Source of the DNA: CAXMRP01 sp965216515
GTDB lineage: Bacteria > Pseudomonadota > Alphaproteobacteria > Rhizobiales > Afifellaceae
DNA length: 64,000 nucleotides
Reading direction: 5' to 3'
Assembly: GCA_965216515.1 (NCBI GenBank)
Contig: OZ244173.1
Coordinates: forward strand, 558,001-622,000
The first letter of the stretch is position 1. Every line of letters begins with the position of its first letter. Both the position numbers and the translations under genes were made by a program. A model generated the notes under the pieces. That model saw nothing but the letters and a program-made list of their open reading frames with translations, had not been told where the DNA came from and did no database searches. Below are positions 44,830 through 54,530 of the stretch, piece by piece.

Positions 44830-45610
44830 AGCTCAGTTCCGCTCCCTTGCGGTGGTCGCTGCCGTTGCGGTCACAGCCCTGCTGCAGCATGCGGCGATGG
44901 CGCCGGCAGATGCGTTTGAGGGCGGCACCCCGCGTGAAGCCTTCCGCAGCGGCTATGCCGCCTACAAGAATGGCGACACGGAAACGGCCATCGACGCGCT
45001 CAACTACGCCGCCCAGAACGGTCACGCCGCGGCGCTCTGGCAGTTGGGCCGCATGTATGCCAACGGCGATGGCGTACAAAAGGATGAAGCCAAGGCCCTG
45101 CAAATCTATTCGCAGATCGCCAACGAACATGCCGATGACAATCCGCGCAGCCCCGATTCGCAGTTCGTGTCGGACGCGTTCGTGTCGCTCGGCCGTTTTT
45201 ACCGCGAAGGACTGGGCGGCGTTGAGGTCAACCAGAATCGCGCCCGCCGTTTTTACAGTTATGCGGCCTCCTATTTCGGCAATGCCGATGCCCAGTATCG
45301 GTTGGCCTTCATGTACATGAACGGCGAGGGTGGCGATGCCAATCCCCGCCATGCGGCGCGCTGGTTCAAGCTTGCCGCCCAAAAAGGGCATCCTCGGGCG
45401 CAGGCGGAATTCGGCCGGCTCTTGTTCGACGGGATCGGCCTGAGGCGCAATCCGGTGCGGGGTCTCATGTGGCTTTCGGTGGCGCGGCACAACCGGATCG
45501 ACGATCCGGAAATCCAAACCCTTCACGAGCACGCGTTGGCGCTGGCCAGCGAAAGCGAGCGGCGCACCGCTGCGGCATTGACCGAAGAGTGGCTGAACGG
45601 CCAACAATAG
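44816..45610 (+). CDS. exoR: ExoR-like periplasmic Sel1-repeat regulator
   Basis: A 264-residue secreted protein. The signal peptide (about residues 1-33, AVAVTALLQHAAMAPADA) is followed by FRSGYAAYKNGDTETAIDALNYAAQNGH and further Sel1 repeats (LGRMYANGDGVQKDEAKA, LAFMYMNGEGGDANP, FGRLLFDGIGLRRNP). Repeat order and the C-terminal SESERRTAAALTEEW match ExoR of Sinorhizobium, which inhibits the ExoS-ChvI sensor system controlling exopolysaccharide and motility. The start overlaps the end of ilvD by 14 bases. Orthology rests on resemblance and order; no exoS/chvI is in the window. Confidence 0.78.
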   Translation: MPISKAQFRSLAVVAAVAVTALLQHAAMAPADAFEGGTPREAFRSGYAAYKNGDTETAIDALNYAAQNGHAAALWQLGRMYANGDGVQKDEAKALQIYSQIANEHADDNPRSPDSQFVSDAFVSLGRFYREGLGGVEVNQNRARRFYSYAASYFGNADAQYRLAFMYMNGEGGDANPRHAARWFKLAAQKGHPRAQAEFGRLLFDGIGLRRNPVRGLMWLSVARHNRIDDPEIQTLHEHALALASESERRTAAALTEEWLNGQQ

Positions 45611-45626
45611 GCCGGTCCGGGACCCA

Positions 45627-46409
45627 TCAGAAATCGAGATCGATCCAGACCGGCACGTGGTCGGAAGGGCGTTCCCACGACCGAACATGCTTGTCGATCC
45701 CTGCCGAACGGAGCCTGTCGGCGGCTTCTGCCGACAACAGGACATGGTCGATCCGGATTCCGTTATCCTTCTGCCAGGCGCCGCCCTGGAAATCCCAGAA
45801 CGTATAGTGCCCCGGTTTGTCGGTCACCGCGCGCACCGCGTCCGTCATGCCAAGCGCGCAAATCCGCCGCCAGGCCGTCCGGCTCTCGGGCCGGAACAGC
45901 GCATCGTCGTGCCAGGCCGCGGGTGTCTTCGCATCCGCCGGATCGGGGATGATGTTGAAGTCACCTGTCACGACCAGCGGCACTTCATCGGCAAGCGCCT
46001 GCCGCAACCACGCTTCCAGCCGCGCCATCCACGACAACTTGTAGGCGAATTTGTCGGTATCGACCGGGTTGCCGTTCGGCATGTAGCAGCCGGCGATGCG
46101 GAGACTACCGGCTTCGCCTGAAATCGTTGCTGCAATGAACCGCGCCTGGGCATCGTCGTCATCGCCGGGCAGGCGCCTTGTCACCGCTTCCAGCGGCCGC
46201 TTGGAAAGAATGGCGACGCCGTTGAATCCTTTTTGGCCGTGGACCGCGACATTGTAGCCGCGTGATTCGAACGGTTCGGCCGGAAAGCCGGCGTCCTGGG
46301 ACTTGATTTCCTGCAGGCAGACCAGGTCCGGCCGGGCCTGGTCCAGCCAGGCGCACACACCCTCCAGGCGCGCCTTGACACCGTTGATATTGAAAGTGGC
46401 GAGCTTCAA
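45627..46409 (-). CDS. xthA: Exodeoxyribonuclease III
   Basis: A 260-residue AP endonuclease/3' exonuclease for DNA repair. The metal Glu is in CLQEIKSQD, catalytic residues lie in YMPNG and VTGDFNIIPDPAD, and the C-terminal SDHVPVW holds the essential His. A typical XthA begins MKxATFNINGVKARL, which here requires a TTG start at 46409 overlapping the erpA stop (TTGA). ATG codons at 46430 and 46436 are in frame but lie deeper inside erpA and have no ribosome site. Confidence 0.92.
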   Translation of the reverse strand: MKLATFNINGVKARLEGVCAWLDQARPDLVCLQEIKSQDAGFPAEPFESRGYNVAVHGQKGFNGVAILSKRPLEAVTRRLPGDDDDAQARFIAATISGEAGSLRIAGCYMPNGNPVDTDKFAYKLSWMARLEAWLRQALADEVPLVVTGDFNIIPDPADAKTPAAWHDDALFRPESRTAWRRICALGMTDAVRAVTDKPGHYTFWDFQGGAWQKDNGIRIDHVLLSAEAADRLRSAGIDKHVRSWERPSDHVPVWIDLDF

Positions 46410-46753
46410 ACCGTGAAGCTCGTGCCGCATCCGCATGCGGCGACGGCGTTGGGATTGCGAATCTGGAACGATTGCCCGATCAGCTCATCGACGAAATCGA
46501 TTTCCGAACCATCGAGAAAGCGCAGGGAGACAGAATCGATCAACACCGTGGCGCCATCCCTTTGCAAGACCAGATCATCCGCGCCCGGACTGTCGACGAC
46601 GAGATTGTAGGCATATTGGAATCCCGAGCAGCCGCCACCCTCCACCGAAAGGCGCAGCACCGTGCCGTGCGGTTCCTTCTCCAGAATTGCGGCGATCCGT
46701 TTGGCGGCGCGGTCGGTCATCGCGACCGGTTTCGCTGCAGCTTCGATGTCCAT
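46406..46753 (-). CDS. erpA: Fe-S cluster insertion protein ErpA
   Basis: A 115-residue A-type carrier. The three cluster cysteines are in GGGCSGFQY and CGCGTSF. MTDRAAKRIAAILEKEP and the SLRFLDGSEIDFVDEL block are diagnostic for the ErpA/IscA family. It delivers clusters to target proteins. The ATG at 46753 has GTGAGG directly upstream. It is followed by xthA with a four-base overlap and is divergent from dgt. Confidence 0.92.
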   Translation of the reverse strand: MDIEAAAKPVAMTDRAAKRIAAILEKEPHGTVLRLSVEGGGCSGFQYAYNLVVDSPGADDLVLQRDGATVLIDSVSLRFLDGSEIDFVDELIGQSFQIRNPNAVAACGCGTSFTV

Positions 46754-46831
46754 CCTCACGACCCGGCTTGCGGTTGTCTTGCACGAATAGCTAAGAAGGG
46801 GAGCAGGCGGTGTCAAATCGGGAATGGCGAA

Positions 46832-48085
46832 ATGGACGAGTCGGGCGGGGCCGGAATGCCCGGCGGCATGCCGTCGCCGGCGCCGGGCGGTCGCATGTGG
46901 CGGGCGCCGTGGGCCACCGATCCGGCACGCAGCCGTGGCCGGCAATTGGAGGAATCGGAAATCTGGTACCGGTCGCCGTTTCAACGCGACCGCGATCGAA
47001 TCGTCCATTCCAACGCCTTTCGGCGGTTGCTCGGCAAGACCCAGGTTTTTGTCCGCCATGAGGGCGACCATCACCGCACGCGTCTGACCCACACGCTGGA
47101 AGTGGCGCAGATTGCCCGGTCCATCGCCCGGTCCCTGGGGCTCGACGAGGACCTCACCGAGGCGCTGGCGCTCGCCCATGATCTCGGTCACACGCCGTTC
47201 GGCCACGCCGGCGAACGGGCACTCGATGCCGCGCTTCACGCCTATGGCGGATTCGAACACAACGCCCAGACCGTGCGCATCGTCACGCGGCTGGAGCGCC
47301 GCTATCCGGCGTTTGACGGTTTGAACCTCACCTGGGAAACCCTTGAAGGGCTGGTCAAGCACAACGGTCCCGTCCTCCGCCGCGGTGGCGCGCCTGCCGG
47401 GCCGTATGCCGGCCGGCCACTCCCCCGTGCCATCGCCGGTATCATTGAAACCTGCGACCTGGAGCCCGCCCGCCAGGCCAGCCTGGAGGCCCAGGTCGCG
47501 GCGATATCCGACGATATTGCCTACGATAGCCACGATATCGACGATGCCCTTCGCTCCGGCATCCTGACGCTGGAGCAGTTGCGGGAGGTTCCGCTGTGCG
47601 ACGACATCCTCCGCGCCACAACCCGGGCCCATACCGGAATGAAAGGCGATATTCTGGGCTACGAGCTTGTTCGCCGATTGATCGCGCGGATGATCGAGGA
47701 TGTGATCACCGAAACCCGTCGTCGGCTCAAGACACGCGGGATAACCGCTCCGGCCGATATCCGGGCCGCCGGCGACAGGATTTGCGCCTTTTCCGATGCC
47801 ATGGCGGCGGCGGAGAAATCCCTGAAGGCATTTTTGTTTGCCAATATCTACAATCTCGACGTGGTCGACAGACCGGCACGCGCCGCCAGCCGCCTCGTCT
47901 CAGATCTCGCCGGCGCCTATATCGATGATCCGGCGACACTGCCGGCGCCATGGCGGGCAGATCTCGAAGGGGCGCCCCGGGAAACGATTGCCCGGCGGGC
48001 CGCCGATTATGTGGCCGGCATGACCGACCGCTTCGCCATCGGCGAATACCGGCGTCTGTTTGACGTCACCCCGGAACTGGTCTAG
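46832..48085 (+). CDS. dgt: dGTP triphosphohydrolase (dGTPase)
   Basis: A 417-residue HD-domain dNTPase that converts dGTP to deoxyguanosine and triphosphate. The first part RSPFQRDRDRIVHSNAFRRLLGKTQV is diagnostic, the HD metal ligands are in RTRLTHTLEVAQIAR and LAHDLGHTPFGHAGE, and ISDDIAYDSHDIDDAL supplies the further Asp. The start at 46832 is uncertain because the N-terminal 20 residues are Gly/Pro-rich and the frame continues back over erpA. Confidence 0.93.
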   Translation: MDESGGAGMPGGMPSPAPGGRMWRAPWATDPARSRGRQLEESEIWYRSPFQRDRDRIVHSNAFRRLLGKTQVFVRHEGDHHRTRLTHTLEVAQIARSIARSLGLDEDLTEALALAHDLGHTPFGHAGERALDAALHAYGGFEHNAQTVRIVTRLERRYPAFDGLNLTWETLEGLVKHNGPVLRRGGAPAGPYAGRPLPRAIAGIIETCDLEPARQASLEAQVAAISDDIAYDSHDIDDALRSGILTLEQLREVPLCDDILRATTRAHTGMKGDILGYELVRRLIARMIEDVITETRRRLKTRGITAPADIRAAGDRICAFSDAMAAAEKSLKAFLFANIYNLDVVDRPARAASRLVSDLAGAYIDDPATLPAPWRADLEGAPRETIARRAADYVAGMTDRFAIGEYRRLFDVTPELV

Positions 48086-48185
48086 GTCCGCGCTCCATCG
48101 GCGCCGGCTGCCTGGCCGCCGCAGCCGCAATTGGGCCCGGCGATTGTCGCCGTCGGACGACAGGCCGCAGGAAACAGCAATCGCG

Positions 48186-49955
48186 ATGGATGTCTACGAG
48201 GAATTTACCGCCCGCACTCACGCGGCGCTGCAATCACTGAAAATCGGCGAAGACGCCGCCGGTTCGCTTTCCGCCGAACACCTTTCGCGTGTCGTTGTCG
48301 AACCGCCGCGCGATCCCGCGCATGGCGATCTCGCAACCAACGCTGCCCTGGTGTTGGCCAAGCCGCTCGGCGCAAAACCACGCGATCTTGCCACCCGTCT
48401 GGCACTGGCCCTGGAGTGCGATCCCGACATCGAGGCCGTAGAGGTTGCCGGTCCCGGATTTATCAACCTGCGCCTGAGACCGGCGGTCTGGCGGCAGACG
48501 CTTTGCGACATCCTGCAAGCCGGCACCGACTTCGGCCGGTCGCAGATCGGAAACGGCAAGGCGGTCAATGTCGAATACGTCTCCGCCAATCCCACCGGAC
48601 CGATGCATGTCGGCCATTGTCGCGGCGCCGTGGTCGGCGATGCGATCGCCAACCTTCTGGCGTTTTCCGGTCACGCCGTCACCAGGGAGTACTACATCAA
48701 CGACGCCGGCGCCCAGGTCGACACGCTGGCGCAATCGGGATTCCTGCGCTATCGGCAGGCTCTGGGCGAAGAGATCGGCGACATTCCCGCCGGCCTTTAT
48801 CCCGGCGACTATCTGGTGCCCGTCGGCGAGGCGCTGAAGGCGGAGTTTGGCGAACAGCTCCGCGCCATGGACGAAAGCGAATGGCTGCCGCTCGTTCGCG
48901 ACCGGGCCATAGACGCGATGATGGCGATGATCCGGGGCGATCTGGCCGCGCTTGGCGTCGCCCATGACGTGTTTTCATCGGAACGGGCCTTGCGGGCCGG
49001 CGGACGCGACCGGGTCGCGGAGGCCATCGACAGTTTGCGCGAACGGGATCTGGTCTATGTCGGCCGTCTGCCGCCGCCCAAGGGGCAGGCGCCGGAGGAT
49101 TGGGAGGACCGCGAGCAAACGCTGTTCCGGTCCACCAAATATGGCGACGACATTGACCGTGCGCTTCTGAAATCCGACGGCAGCTACACCTATTTCGCCG
49201 CCGACATCGCCTACCACTACGACAAGCATTTGCGCGGCTTTCGCAGCATGATCGATGTGCTGGGCGCCGACCATGGCGGCTATGCCAAGCGCATGAAGGC
49301 CGCAGTTGCCGCAATGAGCCAGGGCCAATCGGAACTGGAGGTGCAATTCTGCCAGCTTGTGAAGCTGTATCGCGGTGGCGAGCCGGTCACCATGTCCAAG
49401 CGAGCCGGCGAATTTGTGACCCTGCGCGAGGTCGTCGACGAGGTCGGGCGCGACGCCGTGCGCTTCATGATGCTGTATCGCAAGGCCGATGCGCCACTCG
49501 ATTTCGATTTCCAGGCCGTGACCGAGCAATCGAAGGACAATCCGGTTTTCTACGTGCAGTACGCCCATGCCCGCGTCCAGTCGGTGCGGCGCCAGGCGGC
49601 CGCCGAAATGCCGGGGGTCGATCTGGGTGCACAGGCGCTCGCCGGCCAGGACCTGTCGCACCTCGCCGATGCGGACGAACAAAATCTGGTTCGCATGCTC
49701 GCCGAATGGCCGCGCGTGGTGCGAATTGCCGCGGGTGTGCGCGAACCTCACCGAATCGCGTACTATCTGTATGACGTTGCAGGCGCGTTTCATGCACTTT
49801 GGAACAAGGGCAAGGAGTTGCCTCATTTCCGTTTCATTAACGTGGAAGATACGGCATTGACATTCGCGCGGCTGGCGCTCGTGACCGCCGTCGGGACCGT
49901 TATCCGGTCCGGACTGGCGGTGCTTGGCGTCGAAGCACCGGATGAGATGCGTTAA
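48186..49955 (+). CDS. argS: Arginyl-tRNA synthetase
   Basis: A 589-residue class I synthetase. The HIGH motif is in SANPTGPMHVGHCRGAVVGD. The KMSKS region is TMSKRAGEFVTL, and the anticodon-binding domain carries NPVFYVQYAHARVQS and the C-terminal ADEAPDEMR-like end (GVEAPDEMR). The ATG at 48186 follows AGGAAA. The frame upstream of it is open to 48060 inside the end of dgt but not conserved. Confidence 0.97.
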   Translation: MDVYEEFTARTHAALQSLKIGEDAAGSLSAEHLSRVVVEPPRDPAHGDLATNAALVLAKPLGAKPRDLATRLALALECDPDIEAVEVAGPGFINLRLRPAVWRQTLCDILQAGTDFGRSQIGNGKAVNVEYVSANPTGPMHVGHCRGAVVGDAIANLLAFSGHAVTREYYINDAGAQVDTLAQSGFLRYRQALGEEIGDIPAGLYPGDYLVPVGEALKAEFGEQLRAMDESEWLPLVRDRAIDAMMAMIRGDLAALGVAHDVFSSERALRAGGRDRVAEAIDSLRERDLVYVGRLPPPKGQAPEDWEDREQTLFRSTKYGDDIDRALLKSDGSYTYFAADIAYHYDKHLRGFRSMIDVLGADHGGYAKRMKAAVAAMSQGQSELEVQFCQLVKLYRGGEPVTMSKRAGEFVTLREVVDEVGRDAVRFMMLYRKADAPLDFDFQAVTEQSKDNPVFYVQYAHARVQSVRRQAAAEMPGVDLGAQALAGQDLSHLADADEQNLVRMLAEWPRVVRIAAGVREPHRIAYYLYDVAGAFHALWNKGKELPHFRFINVEDTALTFARLALVTAVGTVIRSGLAVLGVEAPDEMR

Positions 49956-50011
49956 CCTGCCAGGCGTCCGCAGACCGGTACGCGCAGGTGCAGAAGTGAA
50001 AGGCCAGCCAA

Positions 50012-52552
50012 ATGGCTGACAACGACCCCAGAAAGACGCGCGGACAACCGGCGCCGCCTCCTGATTCTGCTTATCCGGACGATGAGGATCCGCTTGTTGA
50101 ATTGGCCCGGATCGTCAGCGAGGATGGCGGATTTTACAAACCGGGCCGTCGCGCCGACGATCAAAACACAGCCCGTGAAGGTGAACTGGACGCGTTTTCG
50201 CCGGAACTGGAAGCCGAACTCCTGGAGGAATTGAACACCGCGGGGCCGCGTGCCCATGCCGGCCCGGACATCGCCGAACCTCCGGCCTTCGCCGATGAAC
50301 GAGGCACTGATGACGACGGATACGCCCGCCCGCTGCATCCGGAACCGGCGTTCGACGAGCCGGTGGCCGACCCGTTCGCGGCGCCGCGCCGCGACGACGC
50401 ACATCTCGAACCGGGGGGCGGGCAGTATGCGCAATACGCCGAACCCGATCCGTACACCGCCGCCGATCGCCGGCCGGAATTCGCATCGGCAGTTGGCCAC
50501 GGCGAACCGGAACCGGCGGTGCCCCACACCGGCCAGGCGGCCGGTCACGACGCCTACGCTGACCCGGGCGAGGACGATACCGATCAGGACTACGGCGACA
50601 CCCATGCGACCGCTGGCCCGGAGCCGGATCGTCCCTGGCTGACGGAACCCGCGACACCGGTTGAAATCGCATCCGGCGAATCTGTGCCCGCCGAGGCGGC
50701 GGACGGATACTATGGCGACGAAACGGAATACGAAACCGTTGATCCTTATGCAAGATCTGCCGATTCCTATGGGCCGGAAACCGATATTCCCGATCCCGCA
50801 CACCAGGCGGCGGGCGACCCGGCACCAGGCGGCGAGGCAGCCGCCTATGAAGTTGCCGGATACGACGAAGCCGGAGGCGAGCAGGCTCAGGCCTACGGTT
50901 ACACGGACGATCCGGACGCCGAAACCAGTCTCGCCGACACGCTTGATCCTGATTTTCGCCAGGCCCTGGATGTGTCATCGGACGCCGATGAAGTCCTGGC
51001 TCCGGACGACCGGGACGAAGGAGACTATTATTCGGAGCGGCCGGCAGCAGGCGCCGTCGCCGGTGTGGAGGTTGGCGAGTTTGCTGCCGACGAGCCGCAC
51101 TATGCCGACGCCGGTGAGGAGATGGCGGCCTATCCGGCCCAAGAGGCCGATCACCAGCTGGCAATGGCGGAACCGGAGCCCGACGGTTTTGCCGAGACCC
51201 TCGGAGAACTGGCGCCGGATGAGTCCGTTTACGAGGAGTCGCTGGAAAAGAATCAGGCCGGCCTTACCGCCGATCGTGCCGACTATCGCGGATTGGACTA
51301 TGCCGAACCCCGCAAATCCCGTCTCGGCATGTTCGCCATTGCCGCCATTCTGGCGGTGCTGATCATCGGCGGTGGCCTGGCGGCGACAATGGGGCTGATC
51401 GGCGGCAACGGAAACGCCGACGGTGCGCCACCGCGGATCCAGGCCGACAATTCCGATGTCAAGCAGGTGCCCGAACGTATCGTCGCTGACGCCGGCGAAG
51501 ACGGCACCGGCCAGGCCGTTTTTGACAGCGTCTCCGGCCAGATCCGGAAAACCGAGGAAAAACTGATCGACAACACCGAGCAACCGCGCGAGGTGGCGCG
51601 GGTCATCCTGCCGGAATCAGGTGCCGATACGGTTTCCGATGGCGCTGGCGAGGGAACAAAGATGGAAGCACGGATCCCCGAGGATGCGCAGCTTCCTGAA
51701 ACCGGACCGAAATTCAATCCGATCGGTCCCCGAAAGGTCCGCACGGTAATCGTCAAGCCCGACGGCACCATCGTGCCCAATACCGGACCGGCGATAAGTG
51801 CGCCGGGCGTCACCGATCCGCCGGCCGGGGACACCGGCGCCCCGGTGCTCGTCCAGCCTGGCCAGGCGGGCGACACGACAACCGCAGATCCCATGGCTGC
51901 CGCGGGCGCGGCCGCAGATTCCGGTCAGGCCGATCCGCAGCCCGTCAAAGTCCGTACCATAGATGTATCCAGTTCCACGGCCCCGTCGTCCGCGCCCGGC
52001 AATCTGCCGGCGGAACGGATCGTCGATGCGCCGAACGCGGCGACCGGCGGTTCGGAAATCGCGATTGCCGCGCTGGAATCCGGCACCGGTGGCGGCGAGA
52101 CAACCGGTGCATCCGGTGCCGGCGGTGTGCCCAAACCACGTCCCGATGAGGTTCCGCGCGTCCGCCAGCCGGCACCCCAGCAGCCGGCACCCCAACAGCC
52201 GGCGGTCATCCGTGCCGCACCAGAGCAGCCGGCCGATCGCCCCGTCGATTTGCTGGCCAGCGCACCGGCGCGCAGCGCGCCGGCAGCCGCACCACCGGTG
52301 GTCCGATCGGGCAATGCATTTGTGCAGTTGAGCTCGCAGCGCAGCGCGGAGCAGGCCCAGTCGACTTTCCGCAGCCTTCAGCGCCGCTATCCCAACATCC
52401 TGTCCGGCTATGAGCCCAACATTCAGCGTGCCGAAATTGCCGGTAAGGGAATTTATTACCGCGTCCGGGTCGGCCCGCTTGCCAACCGCGAGGCGGCCGG
52501 CCAGCTTTGCAACCAGATCAAGGCATCGGGCGGAAACTGCTATGTGCCCTGA
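50012..52552 (+). CDS. SPOR-domain inner-membrane protein
   Basis: An 846-residue protein. The first 430 residues are cytoplasmic, very acidic and low in complexity (Asp, Glu, Ala, Pro, Tyr), apart from a conserved-looking DPLVELARIVSEDGGFY near the start. One transmembrane helix (LGMFAIAAILAVLIIGGGLA, about residues 439-458) follows. A periplasmic Pro/Thr-rich region leads to a C-terminal SPOR domain of about 80 residues (AFVQLSSQRSAEQAQ ... YYRVRVGPLANREAA). SPOR binds denuded peptidoglycan at the division site, so a septal role is likely. The position between argS and nagZ is standard in Rhizobiales. Confidence 0.9.
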   Translation: MADNDPRKTRGQPAPPPDSAYPDDEDPLVELARIVSEDGGFYKPGRRADDQNTAREGELDAFSPELEAELLEELNTAGPRAHAGPDIAEPPAFADERGTDDDGYARPLHPEPAFDEPVADPFAAPRRDDAHLEPGGGQYAQYAEPDPYTAADRRPEFASAVGHGEPEPAVPHTGQAAGHDAYADPGEDDTDQDYGDTHATAGPEPDRPWLTEPATPVEIASGESVPAEAADGYYGDETEYETVDPYARSADSYGPETDIPDPAHQAAGDPAPGGEAAAYEVAGYDEAGGEQAQAYGYTDDPDAETSLADTLDPDFRQALDVSSDADEVLAPDDRDEGDYYSERPAAGAVAGVEVGEFAADEPHYADAGEEMAAYPAQEADHQLAMAEPEPDGFAETLGELAPDESVYEESLEKNQAGLTADRADYRGLDYAEPRKSRLGMFAIAAILAVLIIGGGLAATMGLIGGNGNADGAPPRIQADNSDVKQVPERIVADAGEDGTGQAVFDSVSGQIRKTEEKLIDNTEQPREVARVILPESGADTVSDGAGEGTKMEARIPEDAQLPETGPKFNPIGPRKVRTVIVKPDGTIVPNTGPAISAPGVTDPPAGDTGAPVLVQPGQAGDTTTADPMAAAGAAADSGQADPQPVKVRTIDVSSSTAPSSAPGNLPAERIVDAPNAATGGSEIAIAALESGTGGGETTGASGAGGVPKPRPDEVPRVRQPAPQQPAPQQPAVIRAAPEQPADRPVDLLASAPARSAPAAAPPVVRSGNAFVQLSSQRSAEQAQSTFRSLQRRYPNILSGYEPNIQRAEIAGKGIYYRVRVGPLANREAAGQLCNQIKASGGNCYVP

Positions 52553-52584
52553 TAGCGGCGGCGGCCAGAGATTGATGGTCTGAG

Positions 52585-53610
52585 GTGGCAAGCCGGGCAT
52601 TGATCTGCGGCCTTCACGGGGCCGCGCTTCTCGTCGATGAACGCCGATTCCTGGTGGAAAACAGGCCGTTCGGTGTGATCCTCTTTGCGCGCAATATCGA
52701 AAACACCGATCAGGTGCGGCGACTGACGGACGAGGTCCGCGAGGCCCTGGACGACGAGGCCGCACCGATCCTGATAGATCAGGAAGGGGGGCGCGTCCAA
52801 CGCATCCGCCCGCCCAATACCTTCGACATGCCGCCGGCCGCGGTCTATGGCGATCTCTATCGCGCCAATCCGCTTCTGGCGGTCGAGGCGGCGACCCTCG
52901 GCGCCCGTTTGATCGGCCTTGATCTGAAGGCCTGCGGCATCAACGTCAACACGCTGCCGGTATTCGATGTCGCCGCGCAAGACGGCCACGACGTCATCGG
53001 CGCACGCGCTTTTTCCGACAATGCGGAAGCGGTTTCCACCCTGGGGCGGGCTGTCGCCGATGGTCTGGAGGCGGTCGGCGTGAAGCCGATCATGAAACAC
53101 ATTCCCGGTCACGGCCGCGCCTGTGTCGACAGTCACGAGGACCTGCCGGTGATCGATGCAAGCCTGGAGGACCTCGAACGGGTCGATTTCCTGCCGTTCC
53201 GGATGTGGTCCAAACGCATCCATTTCGCCATGACCGCCCACTGCGTCTATACCGCCGTGGACGCCGAACATCCGGCCACCCAGTCGCGGCGGATAATTGA
53301 TACAGTCATCCGGCAGCGAATCGGTTTCCACGGGGCACTAGTGACCGACGATATCTCCATGGGTGCATTGAGCGGCGATGTCGGCGAGCGTGCCGCCAAT
53401 GCGCTCTCAGCCGGCTGCGATCTCGTTCTCCACTGCAATGGCGAGATGGATGAAATGCAGGCGCTCGTCGAGGTTGTTCCCGAGATCAAGGGTGCCGCCC
53501 GTAGCCGCACCCAGCTTGCCATGAAGGAAAACAAGATCGCCGAACTGCCCGAGCGGGAGAGCCTGAAAAGCCGGTTTGACGCCGTGATCCGTCAGGCTCA
53601 CGCCGCATGA
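52585..53610 (+). CDS. nagZ: Beta-N-acetylhexosaminidase NagZ
   Basis: A 341-residue glycoside hydrolase family 3 enzyme that removes GlcNAc from peptidoglycan fragments in the cytoplasm. FGVILFARNIE, IDQEGGRVQR, KHIPGHGRACVDSH (catalytic His/Asp loop) and VTDDISMGAL (nucleophile Asp) are all present. The GTG at 52585 is the likely start. The stop overlaps scpA by four bases. In other bacteria NagZ products signal beta-lactamase induction; no ampR/ampC is seen here. Confidence 0.94.
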   Translation: MASRALICGLHGAALLVDERRFLVENRPFGVILFARNIENTDQVRRLTDEVREALDDEAAPILIDQEGGRVQRIRPPNTFDMPPAAVYGDLYRANPLLAVEAATLGARLIGLDLKACGINVNTLPVFDVAAQDGHDVIGARAFSDNAEAVSTLGRAVADGLEAVGVKPIMKHIPGHGRACVDSHEDLPVIDASLEDLERVDFLPFRMWSKRIHFAMTAHCVYTAVDAEHPATQSRRIIDTVIRQRIGFHGALVTDDISMGALSGDVGERAANALSAGCDLVLHCNGEMDEMQALVEVVPEIKGAARSRTQLAMKENKIAELPERESLKSRFDAVIRQAHAA

Positions 53611-54530
53611 CGGGCGCAACGGCACCATCCGGGCCAAGCCGGTCGCCTGGTGATTGTGAAGCCGGTCCGGACATGGAATCTGCGCCCACCGCCGATGAGA
53701 CGTTCGATACCGGTCCGTTGCATGATATTGGCGGCGACCGCGAACGGCTTCTGGTCGATGTTGGTGGCTATGAGGGGCCGCTCGACATGCTGCTCGCGCT
53801 TGCCCGCGACCAGAAGGTCGATCTGGCGAAAATCTCCATCCTCGAGCTTGCCGAACAGTATCTCGCCTTTATCGCCGATGCGCGCCGCATCCGGCTGGAG
53901 CTTGCCGCCGATTATCTGGTGATGGCGGCGTGGCTCGCCTATCTCAAGTCGCGGCTGCTTTTGCCTGACACCGAAGATGACAACGAGCCGAGCGGCGATG
54001 AACTGGCGGCCGCGCTGGCGTTCCGCCTGCAACGCCTGGAAGCCATGCGCGAGGCCGCCACCCGCCTGATGAACCGCAACCGGTTGGGGCGGGATGTTTT
54101 TGCCCGCGGCGATACCGAGCCGGTTGTGATATCGCGCACATCCCGCTTTCAGGCCGGCCTCTACGATATGCTTGAGGCCTATTCGGCCATGCGCAGCCGG
54201 ACCTTCGTGAGCCACGTCCGTTTTGAGCGGCGCCGGACCATCTCGCTGCACGAGGCGCGCGAATGCCTGATGCGGATGGTCGGGCCGATCGCCGGACAGG
54301 ACGGAAACTGGGCGTCGATCGACAGCTTGATTGTCGAATTCCTGGCCGATCCCGGTCTGCGTGCGTCGGCGATGGCCAGTTCGCTGTCGGCGAGCCTGGA
54401 ACTGGTCCGCGAAGGTGCCATCGACCTTCGTCAGACATCGGCATTTGCGCCGATATATGTCCGCCGGCGACCGGCCGCTGGCGACGATGGCCCCGCCCCG
54501 GACAAGAAAAATGAGATATCCGATGCCTGA
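53607..54530 (+). CDS. scpA: Segregation and condensation protein A
   Basis: A 307-residue kleisin that bridges SMC heads in the chromosome condensin. After a variable, acidic N-terminus of about 45 residues, the core starts with LLVDVGGYEGPLDMLLALARDQKVDLAKISI, the ScpA hallmark, and continues with AADYLVMAAWLAYLKSRLLLP. Coupled to nagZ by an ATGA overlap; scpB starts within its last codons. Confidence 0.94.
   Translation: MTGATAPSGPSRSPGDCEAGPDMESAPTADETFDTGPLHDIGGDRERLLVDVGGYEGPLDMLLALARDQKVDLAKISILELAEQYLAFIADARRIRLELAADYLVMAAWLAYLKSRLLLPDTEDDNEPSGDELAAALAFRLQRLEAMREAATRLMNRNRLGRDVFARGDTEPVVISRTSRFQAGLYDMLEAYSAMRSRTFVSHVRFERRRTISLHEARECLMRMVGPIAGQDGNWASIDSLIVEFLADPGLRASAMASSLSASLELVREGAIDLRQTSAFAPIYVRRRPAAGDDGPAPDKKNEISDA

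Noticed and set aside
50012..51330. The acidic half of the SPOR protein as a separate gene or frameshift
   Set aside because: The frame is continuous through the membrane helix to the SPOR domain, and the acidic cytoplasmic part is typical of this rhizobial protein.
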